This document shows positions 8,304 to 16,704 of a stretch of DNA of 64,000 nt, one piece after another (position 1 is the stretch's first letter; each line of letters starts with the position of its first letter). The stretch is from Sva-07 sp964651825 (lineage in GTDB: Bacteria; Actinomycetota; Acidimicrobiia; Acidimicrobiales; Ilumatobacteraceae). Where the stretch lies: positions 90,669 through 154,668 of the forward strand of contig CAZYWK010000001.1 in the NCBI GenBank assembly GCA_964651825.1, given 5' to 3'. Below the pieces are notes generated by a model. It was given only the letters and a program-made list of their open reading frames with translations, had not been told where the DNA came from and made no database searches. A program made the position numbers and the translations under genes.

Positions 8304-8381
8304 GGTGGTCTCCTTCGATCGGTGAGCGGGCAGGAACGTACCGTACGGTCGGGTTGCGATCACGATCGAAGGGGACCACCG
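8304..8381. promoter_or_regulatory. Divergent promoter region with ACCGTACGGT palindrome
   Basis: This 78-nt region separates the EthD gene (minus) from the SDR gene (plus). A 10-bp palindrome, ACCGTACGGT (8340-8349), lies near its middle and overlaps TACGGT -10-like boxes on both strands. The two 5' leaders are alike: each has CGATCGAAGG followed by a purine-rich ribosome-binding site and GACCACC before the start. The symmetry suggests common regulation, possibly by a dimeric regulator bound at the palindrome. Confidence 0.45.
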
Positions 8382-9194
8382 ATGACCGACAACGACTCCC
8401 AGACCCGGCGCCTCACCGAGCTGTCCCGATCCATCGCCGGCCAGTCGGCGATCGTGACCGGCGCGGCGAGCGGCATGGGACGCGCCACGGCGTTCCTGTT
8501 CGCCGACGAGGGCGCGAAGGTCGTCGTGGCCGACCTCGGCGCGGACCGCGTCGGCAGGGTCGTCGACGAGATCGTCGCGGCGCACGGACCCGACTCGGCG
8601 ATCGGGGTCACGTGCGACGTCGGTGAACCGGCCCAACTCCACACCCTCGTCGATCGAGCGGTCGGCTGGGCCGGACGGCTCGACATCGTCGTGAACAACG
8701 CTGGGATGTCGGTGGTCAACTCGGCGTTCCAGCCGGAGGACGAGTTCGAGTCGAACTGGGCGCGCACCCTCGACGTCAACCTCACCGCGCACGCACGGCT
8801 GATCCGGCTCGCTGTTCCCCATCTGATCGAGGCCGGCTCGGGCCGGATCGTCAACATCGCGTCGACCGAGGCGATCGTCACCACCGCCGGACTCGCGGCG
8901 TACGCGGCGACCAAGGCCGGGGTGGTCGGGCTGACCAAGAGCTTCGCCGTGGAGCTGGGCCGCACCGGCATCACGGTCAACTGCATCTGCCCGGGCCCGA
9001 TCGACACCGGGATGACCGCTGGCATCGACGCCGACGCGAAGGCCACCTATGCCCGCCGCCGCGTGCCCCTGCGCCGCTACGGCGCTCCGGAGGAGGTCGC
9101 CCACATGACGCTCAACCTGTGCCTGCCGAGCGCCTCGTTCGTCAACGGCGCCGTCATCCCGGTCGACGGCGGGATGACCATCCGTCACACGTGA
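8382..9194 (+). CDS. SDR family NAD(P)-dependent oxidoreductase
   Basis: A 270-residue classical short-chain dehydrogenase/reductase. The cofactor loop is TGAASGMG (TGxxxGxG), NNAG is present, the catalytic Ser lies in IVNIAST, and the YAATK motif gives Tyr and Lys. The Asp after the second strand (VVADL) favours NAD over NADP. The C-terminal block CPGPIDTGM and VDGGM is typical of 3-oxoacyl-ACP reductase-like or alcohol dehydrogenase SDRs. The substrate is unknown. It has a purine-rich ribosome-binding site and is divergent to the EthD gene. Its 3' end overlaps the convergent unknown gene by 10 nt. Confidence 0.9.
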   Translation: MTDNDSQTRRLTELSRSIAGQSAIVTGAASGMGRATAFLFADEGAKVVVADLGADRVGRVVDEIVAAHGPDSAIGVTCDVGEPAQLHTLVDRAVGWAGRLDIVVNNAGMSVVNSAFQPEDEFESNWARTLDVNLTAHARLIRLAVPHLIEAGSGRIVNIASTEAIVTTAGLAAYAATKAGVVGLTKSFAVELGRTGITVNCICPGPIDTGMTAGIDADAKATYARRRVPLRRYGAPEEVAHMTLNLCLPSASFVNGAVIPVDGGMTIRHT

Positions 9195-10330
9195 ACGTCG
9201 AACAGGCCTTCCAGGCCGGTGGGGGTGTGGCGGCCGATGGCGTACTGCTCGAGGATGCCGACACCCTCGTGCTCGCCGAGGCCGCCCCACGTGGTTGCCC
9301 GCACGATCGCCTGGATGTGGTGGTGCTGCGGCGGCACCGGATCGACCGGGAGGTCCCAGCGGTCGCCGCCCACCTCGTGCTCGCCCTTCCACACCCCGTG
9401 TGACCACTCGGGGTGCCCGTAGCCGACGCCCAGCATCTGGAAGTTGAACAGCGGCTCGAGGCGGATCGTCGACGGCTCGCCGACGAACGGCACGAAGTCG
9501 ACCTCGAACGCCGAGGCCCACCGGGTGCCCGGCGCCCACTCGATCCGGTAGTCCGCGGACCGCATCGCCTCCGGCAAGACGCCGTCGCCGGTGTCGACCG
9601 TGGCGACGACGGAGGTCTCGTGCCAGCGCCGGCCGTCGAAGAGCTCGTTGACGTCGAAGTGGGTGGAGAACGTGTCGAAGTTCACCGGCGCCCACAGCCA
9701 GAAGAACTGCGGGTCGGCCACCGGCGCTCCCGACGGGCCGCGCTCACCGACGGGCCGCACGCCCCACGACCGGTCGCGTGACCCCCACGTCTCTCCGGCG
9801 GCCAGGTCGTGGACTTCGCCGTCGATCTCGATCCAGCCCTCCCAACCGCCGAACTGGGTGAGGCGTGTGTAGTCGAACACCACCCGTGCACCGACCTGGT
9901 GGAAGAAGTGCGGCTCCTCGATCGGCGCCGACCGGCGCACGAACGTCAGATCGGCCCGCAATCCGTGCTCGGGCGCTTCCACCTGGACCCGTAGTGCGTT
10001 CAGCGGTTCGAGCACCTCGACGCGGATCGGGCCCACCTCGTTCGCCTCGGCCCGGTCGGTGGGCGCCCGCCGGGAGGCGTGGACGTTGATCTGGCGGCCG
10101 TCGACCCGGCCTCCGTCGACGACCACGCTGAACGCGGCATCGGCGACATGGCGGTTCGGGTACAGGCCCATCGCCACGGCGAAGTAGAGCCGGGTGTCGC
10201 GGGTGTACCCGTTGAAGAAGTACCGGTCGTAGTGATTGAGGTCCGACGACACCGTCTGGGCGACCGGCCGGGATGTCTGGTGGACGGGAAAGTCGTCGAA
10301 CGAGCTCAGCACCCGCGTGAACCTACTCAT
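9185..10330 (-). CDS. Conserved protein of unknown function (lipocalin/hydratase-like beta protein?)
   Basis: A 381-residue protein with no signal peptide or membrane helix. It is rich in aromatic residues and beta-strand-like segments: YFFNGYTRDTRLYFAVAMG near the N-terminus, then FFHQVGARVVFDY, WGSRDRSWGVRP and PQFFWLWAPVNF, and a His-rich PPQHHHIQAIV near the C-terminus. The W-G-S-R-D-R-S-W-G-V-R-P block resembles the motif around ligand-binding residues in carotenoid-hydratase/AttH-like tandem lipocalin proteins, but this is an inference. A steroid-, lipid- or isoprenoid-related role would fit the EthD and SDR neighbours. I chose the ATG at 10330 because it avoids overlapping the divergent heme A synthase gene; an upstream start at 10369 is possible. 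Confidence 0.65.
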   Translation of the reverse strand: MSRFTRVLSSFDDFPVHQTSRPVAQTVSSDLNHYDRYFFNGYTRDTRLYFAVAMGLYPNRHVADAAFSVVVDGGRVDGRQINVHASRRAPTDRAEANEVGPIRVEVLEPLNALRVQVEAPEHGLRADLTFVRRSAPIEEPHFFHQVGARVVFDYTRLTQFGGWEGWIEIDGEVHDLAAGETWGSRDRSWGVRPVGERGPSGAPVADPQFFWLWAPVNFDTFSTHFDVNELFDGRRWHETSVVATVDTGDGVLPEAMRSADYRIEWAPGTRWASAFEVDFVPFVGEPSTIRLEPLFNFQMLGVGYGHPEWSHGVWKGEHEVGGDRWDLPVDPVPPQHHHIQAIVRATTWGGLGEHEGVGILEQYAIGRHTPTGLEGLFDVHV

Positions 10331-10335
10331 ATCCT
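10330..10335 (+). promoter_or_regulatory. -10-like box of ctaA
   Basis: TATCCT ends 9 nt before the ATG at 10345, giving a very short or absent 5' leader. Confidence 0.35.
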
Positions 10336-10344
10336 CGACGGCAG

Positions 10345-11283
10345 ATGGATCGCTGGACCCTGAGCCCACACCGGTTCCGCCAACTCGCCCTGGTCACCGC
10401 GGCCGGCCTGTGCCTGCTCGTCGTCGCCGGCGGGGTGGTCCGGCTCACCGGGAGCGGCCTCGGCTGCGACGACTGGCCGAACTGCAACGCATCGTCGTTC
10501 GTCGACGTGTCGTCGTCGCACACCGCCATCGAGCAGGTCAACCGCCTGTTGAGCGGGTTCATCGGCATCCCGACGCTGGCGCTGGCGATCGGCGCGTTCC
10601 GGGTGCGGCCCCGCCGGCGTGGCCTCGTCGGGCCGTCGCTCGGGGTGCTGATCACGGTGCTCGGCAACGGTGTGGTGGGGGGGATCGCGGTGCGCGCCGA
10701 GCTGCACCCGGCGCTCGTCCAGTCGCACTTCCTGCTGGCGATGGCGTCGATCGCGTTCGCGCTCGTCGCCGCTCGTCGCGCCGGCCCGATCGACACGGGA
10801 CCCGCCGTCGTCGGGCCGCTGCGCGGGCTCGTCTGGGCGATCGGGGTGCTGACCGGCGCGGCCCTCGTCACGGGCACCGTGGTCACCGGCACCGGGCCGC
10901 ACGCGGGCGACGAGGACGTGCGGCGATGGGGCTTCCAGATCGCCACGGTCGCCCGCATCCACAGCATCACGGTGCTCGTCACGGTCGCCGTCGCGCTCGT
11001 GTTCGCCTGGGTGCTGCGCAGCGATGCGGTGAACCGCCGGCGCCTCGCTGGGCACCTGTCGACCTGGATGTTCCTCGCGGTCGTCCAAGGTGGCATCGGC
11101 TACCTGCAGTACTTCTCGGGCGTCCCCGAGCTGCTCGTCGGCGCACACATCGCCGGTGCGACGGCGCTGTGGGTCGCCACGGTCTGGATGTGCACCGCCG
11201 TGTTGGTCCCGGGTGGCCTGGGCGCCGAGGCGTCGCCGTCGTCGGCTGTCACGAGTGCGCCAGCTCCGGCGGGATCCGTGTAG
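10345..11283 (+). CDS. ctaA: Heme A synthase, CtaA/COX15 family
   Basis: A 312-residue polytopic protein with about eight hydrophobic helices. The first extracytoplasmic loop carries the family motif VRLTGSGLGCDDWPNC, whose two cysteines form the conserved disulfide pair. Four histidines in the expected helix contexts can ligate heme: SSSHTAIEQVNR, VQSHFLLAM, ARIHSITVL and VGAHIAGAT. The enzyme oxidises the C8 methyl of heme O to make heme A for aa3-type cytochrome oxidase. No ctaB or cox gene lies nearby in this window. The stop codon is followed at once by the promoter and start of livH. Confidence 0.88.
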   Translation: MDRWTLSPHRFRQLALVTAAGLCLLVVAGGVVRLTGSGLGCDDWPNCNASSFVDVSSSHTAIEQVNRLLSGFIGIPTLALAIGAFRVRPRRRGLVGPSLGVLITVLGNGVVGGIAVRAELHPALVQSHFLLAMASIAFALVAARRAGPIDTGPAVVGPLRGLVWAIGVLTGAALVTGTVVTGTGPHAGDEDVRRWGFQIATVARIHSITVLVTVAVALVFAWVLRSDAVNRRRLAGHLSTWMFLAVVQGGIGYLQYFSGVPELLVGAHIAGATALWVATVWMCTAVLVPGGLGAEASPSSAVTSAPAPAGSV

Positions 11284-11286
11284 CAT
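11281..11286 (+). promoter_or_regulatory. -10-like box of liv operon
   Basis: TAGCAT begins at the ctaA stop codon and ends 11 nt before the livH ATG. It would give a leader of only a few nucleotides. Confidence 0.35.
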
Positions 11287-11297
11287 CTCGCTCCAAC

Positions 11298-12635
11298 ATG
11301 GGCACGGAACCACGGCGCTGGACCCGATTCGCCAGCGTCTGGGCGGCGCTGGTGATCATACTGCTGGCGTTTCTCGGCGCGCTCGCGCCGGGCGGGAGCG
11401 CCCACGCACAAGACGAGCCGGCCCGTCAGTCCATCGGCGGCCGTGTGCAGAACCGGTATCTGGACGACGATGGTGAACGCGTCAGCGAGCCGGTCCCCGG
11501 CGTACGCATCGTCGCCGAGGACGAGAGCGGCAACGTGATCGGCGAGTCGGTCACCGACGAAGGCGGCGTCTACCTGATCGCGATCCCCGACGCCGGCATG
11601 TACACGGTGCGCATCGACACCGACACCCTTCCCGAAGGGTTGACCGTCGAGGACGGCAAGGAGCAGCAGACCGCCGAGGTCCGTGGCAACCAGAAGGTCA
11701 CGCGCGCGTTCTTCCTCGGTGAGGACACCCGCGACGTCAAGGGCAAGTGGAGCCTCCTTCCCCAGACGCTCGCCAACGGTCTGAAGCTGGCGATGATCAT
11801 CGCCATCACCTCGATCGGTCTCTCGCTGATCTTCGGGACCACCGGCCTGTCGAACTTCGGTCATGGCGAGATGGTCACGTTCGGTGCGTTCGCCGCGTTC
11901 ATCCTCAACTCCGATGTCGGCTGGCACATCATCCCGGCGGCGATCGGCGCGATCGCGCTGACCGGCCTACTGGGCGCCGGGTTCGAAAAGGGGCTCTGGG
12001 GTCCGCTGCGGCACCGGTCGACGAGCCTCACCTCGATGATGATCGTGTCGATCGGCGTAGCGCTCGCCATGCGGTACTGCTACCTGTACCTGTTCGGCGG
12101 CGATCTCAAGTCGTACTCGCAGTACACGCTGCAACGCGACCCGGTGTCGATCGGCCCGGTCGACCTGCCGCCACGCACCTTGTTCATCATCGCCGCATCG
12201 GCCCTCATCATCCTCGGTGTCGCGCTGTTCCTGCTCAAGGCTCGCTTCGGAAAGGCCATCCGAGCCGTGTCCGACAACCCCGACCTCGCGTCGTCGAGCG
12301 GCATCGACACCGACCGCGTGATCCTGCTCGTCTGGGTCCTCGGCGGCGCGCTCGCCGGCCTCGGTGGGGTGTTCTACGGGCTCGAGTTCGGCATCAAGTG
12401 GGACATGGGCTTCACGCTGCTGCTGCTGATGTTCTCGGCGATCACGCTCGGCGGGTTGGGGAACCCGTTCGGCGCCCTGCTCGGCAGCCTGGTGATCGGC
12501 GTCTTCGTCGAACTGTGGACGTGGGTCGTGCCGAACGCCAACGACTTGAAGGTCGTCGGGGCGCTGATCGTGCTGATCCTCGTGCTGGTCGTCAAACCCC
12601 AAGGTCTCCTCGGATCGAAGGAACGCATCGGATGA
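11298..12635 (+). CDS. livH: LivH-type branched-chain amino-acid ABC permease with N-terminal extracytoplasmic beta domain
   Basis: A 445-residue protein, about 150 residues longer than an ordinary LivH. Residues 1-37 look like a cleavable signal peptide (Arg-rich start, hydrophobic core ~13-30, AHA then Gln). Residues ~46-140 form a predicted beta-sandwich of the carboxypeptidase-regulatory/prealbumin type: GGRVQNR, PVPGVRIVAEDESGN, VTDEGGVYLIAIPDAG and MYTVRIDTD. The permease part (~150-445) has the LivH hallmarks: LSLIFGTTGLSNFGHGEM, the EAA-like loop RAVSDNPDLASSSGID, and a C-terminal VVKPQGLLG. The extra domain should face the outside, next to the substrate-binding protein. The stop overlaps the livM start (ATGA). 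Confidence 0.9.
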   Translation: MGTEPRRWTRFASVWAALVIILLAFLGALAPGGSAHAQDEPARQSIGGRVQNRYLDDDGERVSEPVPGVRIVAEDESGNVIGESVTDEGGVYLIAIPDAGMYTVRIDTDTLPEGLTVEDGKEQQTAEVRGNQKVTRAFFLGEDTRDVKGKWSLLPQTLANGLKLAMIIAITSIGLSLIFGTTGLSNFGHGEMVTFGAFAAFILNSDVGWHIIPAAIGAIALTGLLGAGFEKGLWGPLRHRSTSLTSMMIVSIGVALAMRYCYLYLFGGDLKSYSQYTLQRDPVSIGPVDLPPRTLFIIAASALIILGVALFLLKARFGKAIRAVSDNPDLASSSGIDTDRVILLVWVLGGALAGLGGVFYGLEFGIKWDMGFTLLLLMFSAITLGGLGNPFGALLGSLVIGVFVELWTWVVPNANDLKVVGALIVLILVLVVKPQGLLGSKERIG

Positions 12636-13627
12636 ACTGGGACCTCATCTTCTGGAACGCGCTGTACACCGCGATCAACGCGGCAGCGGCCGGCTACTGC
12701 ATCATCTCCGCCGGTCTCAACGTGCACGTCGGCTACACCGGGCTCTTGAACTTCGGCCAGGCGGGCTTCGCCGCGGTGGGCGCGTACGCGTTCTCGATCC
12801 CGATCGTCGCCTACGACTGGCCGTGGTACTGGGCGTTCCCGTTCATGATCGTGTGCTCGGTGGTGCTCGCCCTCCTCCTCGGTGTCCCGACGCTGCGGCT
12901 GCGCGCCGACTATCTGGCGATCGTCACGATCGCCGTGGCCGAGATCGTCAGGTTCTTCCTCAACTCCACGCGGTTCACGTGGCTCACCGGTGGCACCGAC
13001 GGCCGGAACGGTTGGACCAGGTTCTTCGAAGACCTCAACCCGATCGACAACACCGCCCGCTTCAACATGGGTGCACAATCGATCGACGGGTACCGCTTGT
13101 TCATGATGCTCGCCGGGTGGACCCTGGCCATCTTGATCTCGGTGTTCATCTGGGCGCTGATGCGCAGCCCGTGGGGCCGCGTGCTGCGCAGCATCCGCGA
13201 GGACGAGGACGCTGCCCGCGCGCTCGGCAAGAACGTGCTCGCGTTCAAGATGCAGAGCCTCGTGATCGGCGGCGTCATCGGTTCGATCGGCGGGCTCTGG
13301 CTGTCGGCACAGAAGCAGTCGGCCCAGACCGGCGAGTTCGCCACGACGTTGACGTTCTTCGCCTTCCTGATCATCGTGCTCGGCGGTCTCGGCCGGGTGA
13401 AGGGGCCGATCGTCGGCACGGTCATCTTCTTCTTCGTCATCCAGTTCGTCGACAACCTCCTCCAGCAGGCCACCCGCAACGACAAGCTGCCCGAGTGGCT
13501 CGTCGACTCCACGAACTTCGGCATCGTCAAGAACATCGTGGCCGGCCTGGCCTTGGCACTGCTCGTGATCTTCCGTCCCCAGGGCATCTTCGGCGACAAG
13601 CGGGAGCAGGTGTTCGATGTCCGCTGA
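12632..13627 (+). CDS. livM: LivM-type branched-chain amino-acid ABC permease
   Basis: A 331-residue polytopic permease pairing with LivH. Hallmarks are GYTGLLNFGQAGFAAVGAYA near residue 35, TLRLRADYLAIVTIAVAEI near residue 90, and the coupling-loop motif SIREDEDAARALGKNV near residue 190, which contacts the ATPases. The C-terminus is IFRPQGIFG, as in family members. It would carry hydrophobic amino acids, amides or related small molecules inward. The true substrate is set by the binding protein. It overlaps livH by 4 nt and livG by 11 nt, so the block is translationally coupled. Confidence 0.92.
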   Translation: MNWDLIFWNALYTAINAAAAGYCIISAGLNVHVGYTGLLNFGQAGFAAVGAYAFSIPIVAYDWPWYWAFPFMIVCSVVLALLLGVPTLRLRADYLAIVTIAVAEIVRFFLNSTRFTWLTGGTDGRNGWTRFFEDLNPIDNTARFNMGAQSIDGYRLFMMLAGWTLAILISVFIWALMRSPWGRVLRSIREDEDAARALGKNVLAFKMQSLVIGGVIGSIGGLWLSAQKQSAQTGEFATTLTFFAFLIIVLGGLGRVKGPIVGTVIFFFVIQFVDNLLQQATRNDKLPEWLVDSTNFGIVKNIVAGLALALLVIFRPQGIFGDKREQVFDVR

Positions 13628-14555
13628 GCTCGCCACCGGTGGCCCCACGCCCGGCATGCCCAAGAACGACCCGATCCTGGTCGCCGATGGCGTCCGCCGC
13701 CGCTTCGGTGGCCTGCTCGCCGTCGACGTCGACCACCTCGAGATCGAACGGAACCGAATCACCGCGTTGATCGGGCCGAACGGTGCCGGTAAGACCACGT
13801 TCTTCAACTTGCTGACCGGCTTCGACACACCCGACGAGGGCTCGTCCAACTTCGACGGGCACCTCATGTCGGACTCCTCGGCCCACCAGGTCGCCAAGCT
13901 CGGCATGGTGCGGACGTTCCAGCTCACCAAGGCACTCGCTCGCCTGACGGTCATCGAGAACATGCGCCTCGGGGCGCCGAACCAGCGCGGCGAGCGGCTC
14001 TGGGCCGGGCCCTTCAAGTTCCTGTGGCGCGAAGAGGAACGAGAGATCACGGCGAAGGCCGACGCGCTCCTCGAGCGGTTCAAGCTCAGCCACATGCGCG
14101 ACGAGTTCGCCGGCGGCCTGTCGGGCGGGCAGCGCAAGCTGCTCGAGATGGCCCGCGCGCTGATGACCGATCCGACACTGATCATGCTCGACGAGCCGAT
14201 GGCGGGTGTGAACCCGGCCCTCAAGCAGAGCCTGCTCGGCCACGTGAAGCAGCTGAAGGACGAGGGCCGGACCGTGCTCTTCGTCGAACACGACATGGAC
14301 ATGGTCCACGAGATCAGCGACTGGGTGGTCGTGATGGCCGGCGGTCGGATCATCGCCGAAGGCACAGCCGCCGAGATCTCCGGGAACCGCGATGTGGTCG
14401 ACGCGTACCTCGGCGCCCACCACGACGTCGACCTCGGAGCGATGTCGGCGGAGGAAGCCGAAGAGGAGCTGCACGAGCTCGAGGTCGTCGAAGCCGAGGT
14501 GCTCGACGCCGAGGTCGAAGCGGCCTCCGGGCACGACGAGGATGGTGAACCGTGA
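13617..14555 (+). CDS. livG: LivG-type ABC ATPase
   Basis: A 312-residue ATPase of the Liv importer. Walker A is GPNGAGKTT (~residue 53), the signature is LSGGQRKLLEMARAL, Walker B is LIMLDEPMAG, and the switch His lies in VEHDMDMV. The fold ends near residue 265. About 45 further residues form an acidic tail rich in Glu, Ala and Val (AEEAEEELHELEVVEAEVLD and onward), probably one charged helix. Ordinary LivG proteins are ~255-260 residues, so the tail is extra and its role is unknown. Its stop overlaps the livF GTG by 4 nt. Confidence 0.92.
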   Translation: MSAELATGGPTPGMPKNDPILVADGVRRRFGGLLAVDVDHLEIERNRITALIGPNGAGKTTFFNLLTGFDTPDEGSSNFDGHLMSDSSAHQVAKLGMVRTFQLTKALARLTVIENMRLGAPNQRGERLWAGPFKFLWREEEREITAKADALLERFKLSHMRDEFAGGLSGGQRKLLEMARALMTDPTLIMLDEPMAGVNPALKQSLLGHVKQLKDEGRTVLFVEHDMDMVHEISDWVVVMAGGRIIAEGTAAEISGNRDVVDAYLGAHHDVDLGAMSAEEAEEELHELEVVEAEVLDAEVEAASGHDEDGEP

Positions 14556-15277
14556 GCGAGAACATCATCGAATGTGAAGAGCTCGTCGCCGGCTACGTCC
14601 CCGGCGTGAACATCCTCAACGGCTGTGATCTCGTCGTGGCCGCTGGCGAGTTCGTCGGCATCATCGGGCCGAACGGCGCCGGCAAGTCGACGCTGATGAA
14701 GGCGGTGCTCGGCCTCGTCAACATCCGCTCCGGTGTGGTCCGGCTCAACGGCGAGGAGATCACGGGCCAGCCGCCGCACAAGCTCGTCGAGCGCGGCGTC
14801 GGGTTCGTGCCGCAGACGAACAACGTGTTCCCCTCCCTGACCGTGCGGGAGAACCTCGAGATGGGGTGCTTCCTCAACCCGAAGTCGTTCGACGAGCGTT
14901 ACGACGTGGTCACGGGATTGTTCCCCCGCCTCGCCGAGCGGGCCAACCAGCGCGCTGGATCGCTGTCGGGTGGCGAGCGCCAGATGGTGGCGATGGGCCG
15001 GGCCCTGATGCTCGACCCCAAGCTGTTGCTGCTCGACGAGCCGTCGGCCGGTCTGTCACCGCTCCTGCAGGACGAGGTGTTCCTGCGCTGCAAGCTGATC
15101 AACGACGCCGGTGTGGCCATCTTGATGGTCGAGCAGAACGCCCGGCGTGCTCTGCAGGTGTGCGATCGCGGGTACGTCCTCGACCAGGGCACCAACGCCT
15201 ACACCGGCTCGGGACGCGAGCTGCTCGCCGACCCCAAGGTCATCGAGCTCTACCTCGGCACCCTCGCCCGCAACTGA
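14552..15277 (+). CDS. livF: LivF-type ABC ATPase
   Basis: A 241-residue ATPase, the normal length for LivF. It has Walker A GPNGAGKST, Q-loop FVPQTNNVFPSLTV, signature LSGGERQMVAMGRAL, Walker B LLLLDEPSAGLSP and switch region MVEQNARRAL, where LivF proteins carry Gln instead of His. It pairs with LivG to drive import. The GTG start overlaps the livG stop. It is the last gene of the livHMGF block and converges with gdhA. Confidence 0.92.
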   Translation: MSENIIECEELVAGYVPGVNILNGCDLVVAAGEFVGIIGPNGAGKSTLMKAVLGLVNIRSGVVRLNGEEITGQPPHKLVERGVGFVPQTNNVFPSLTVRENLEMGCFLNPKSFDERYDVVTGLFPRLAERANQRAGSLSGGERQMVAMGRALMLDPKLLLLDEPSAGLSPLLQDEVFLRCKLINDAGVAILMVEQNARRALQVCDRGYVLDQGTNAYTGSGRELLADPKVIELYLGTLARN

Positions 15278-15300
15278 CGCCGCGTCGGAGAACCGCGGCG
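15278..15300. terminator. Short GC-rich hairpin between livF and gdhA
   Basis: Arms CGCCGCG (15278-15284) and CGCGGCG (15294-15300) with a 9-nt loop lie directly after the livF stop, between two convergent genes. No T-run follows on either strand. It may slow or end transcription from both directions. Confidence 0.4.
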
Positions 15301-15307
15301 CTCGTCG

Positions 15308-16648
15308 TCAGATGAGGCCGAGTGCGTCCATCGCCGTTGCGACGTGCTGGAACCCGGCGATGTTCGCGCCGCGGACGAGGTCCCCCGAGGCGCCGAACTC
15401 GTCGGCGGTGGTGGCGCACGTGTGATGGATGTTCGCCATGATCTCGGCGAGGCGTAGTTCGGTGTGCTCGAAGGTCCACGAGTCGCGTGACGCGTTCTGC
15501 TGCATCTCGAGCGCGGAGGTGGCGACACCACCGGCGTTGGCGGCCTTGCCCGGTGCGAAGGCCACTCCTTCGCCGACGAAGGTGGCCACGGCCTCGGGTG
15601 TGCACGGCATGTTCGCCCCCTCGGCCACGAGGATGCTCCCGTTGCTCACCAGCAGGGCGGCGTCGCGTCCCGACAGCTCGTTCTGGGTGGCGCACGGCAG
15701 CACCAGTTCGGTCGGCACCTCCCAGACGTTGCCGTGGGCGACATGTCGCGCTCCGGAACGCTGCGCGGCGTAGTCGACGATCCGTCCGCGTTCGACGTTC
15801 TTCACCTGCTTCAACAGTTCCACGTCGATACCGGCCGGGTCGTGGACGTAGCCCGACGAATCCGAGCAGGCGAGCACGGTCGCGCCGAGCTGTTGCAGCT
15901 TCTCGATGGCGTAGATGGCGACGTTGCCCGAGCCCGACACGACTGCCGTACGGCCGTCGAGCTTCTTGCCGGCCGCGGCGAGCATCTCGCGTACGAAGTA
16001 GACGAGGCCGTACCCGGTGGCTTCGGTGCGCACGTTGGCCCCGCCCCAGGCGACGCCCTTGCCGGTGATCACCGCGGACTCGTAGCGATTCGTGATCCGC
16101 GTGTACTGGCCGAACAGATACCCGATCTCGCGTGTGCCGACGCCGATGTCGCCGGCAGGGACGTCGGTGTACTCGCCGAGGTGGCGGTAGAGCTCGGTCA
16201 TGAAGCTCTGACAGAACCGCATGATCTCGTCGTCGGTCCGGCCCTTCGGATCGAAGTCGCTCCCACCCTTGCCGCCCCCGATGGGCATGCCGGTGAGCGC
16301 GTTCTTGAACACCTGCTCGAAGCCGAGGAACTTGACGATGCCGAGGTTGACCGACGGGTGGAACCGCAGGCCGCCCTTGTACGGGCCGAGCGCGCTGTTG
16401 AACTCGACGCGCATGCCGCGGTTGATGTGCACCTCGCCGCGATCGTCCTGCCAGGGCACACGGAAGATGATCTGGCGTTCGGGCTCGCAGATGCGCTCGA
16501 GGATCTTGCGTTCGAGGAACTCGGGGTGCTTGGCGACCACGGGGCCGAGGCAGTCGAGCACCTCCCGGACCGCCTGATGGAACTCGAACTCGCCGGGGTT
16601 CCGGCGGATCACGTCGTCAAGTATCGGTTCCAGCTTCTCGTCGATCAC
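15308..16648 (-). CDS. gdhA: NADP-type glutamate dehydrogenase
   Basis: A 446-residue hexameric glutamate dehydrogenase of the short (~50 kDa) type. The N-terminal domain carries GMRVEFNSALGPYKGGLRFH and GGGKGGSDFDPKGR with the catalytic Lys residues and an Asp in the PAGDIGVG loop. The C-terminal dinucleotide domain begins near residue 235 with VSGSGNVAIYA. It interconverts 2-oxoglutarate plus ammonium and glutamate; the NADP-linked, anabolic direction is inferred from overall similarity. It lies between the Liv permease operon and the LivK-type gene, so amino-acid import and ammonium/glutamate metabolism are linked in position. The GTG start has a TACCGT box 6 nt upstream. Confidence 0.93.
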   Translation of the reverse strand: MIDEKLEPILDDVIRRNPGEFEFHQAVREVLDCLGPVVAKHPEFLERKILERICEPERQIIFRVPWQDDRGEVHINRGMRVEFNSALGPYKGGLRFHPSVNLGIVKFLGFEQVFKNALTGMPIGGGKGGSDFDPKGRTDDEIMRFCQSFMTELYRHLGEYTDVPAGDIGVGTREIGYLFGQYTRITNRYESAVITGKGVAWGGANVRTEATGYGLVYFVREMLAAAGKKLDGRTAVVSGSGNVAIYAIEKLQQLGATVLACSDSSGYVHDPAGIDVELLKQVKNVERGRIVDYAAQRSGARHVAHGNVWEVPTELVLPCATQNELSGRDAALLVSNGSILVAEGANMPCTPEAVATFVGEGVAFAPGKAANAGGVATSALEMQQNASRDSWTFEHTELRLAEIMANIHHTCATTADEFGASGDLVRGANIAGFQHVATAMDALGLI

Positions 16649-16654
16649 CGTCGC

Positions 16655-16660
16655 ACGGTA
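16655..16660 (-). promoter_or_regulatory. -10 box of gdhA (leaderless)
   Basis: TACCGT on the minus strand ends 6 nt before the gdhA GTG. With the terminator hairpin further upstream it indicates that gdhA is transcribed separately from livK. Confidence 0.5.
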
Positions 16661-16704
16661 CGCCGCCGACGGCGACTCGCGGCAATCGCCGTCCGGCCGC
16701 GAAA

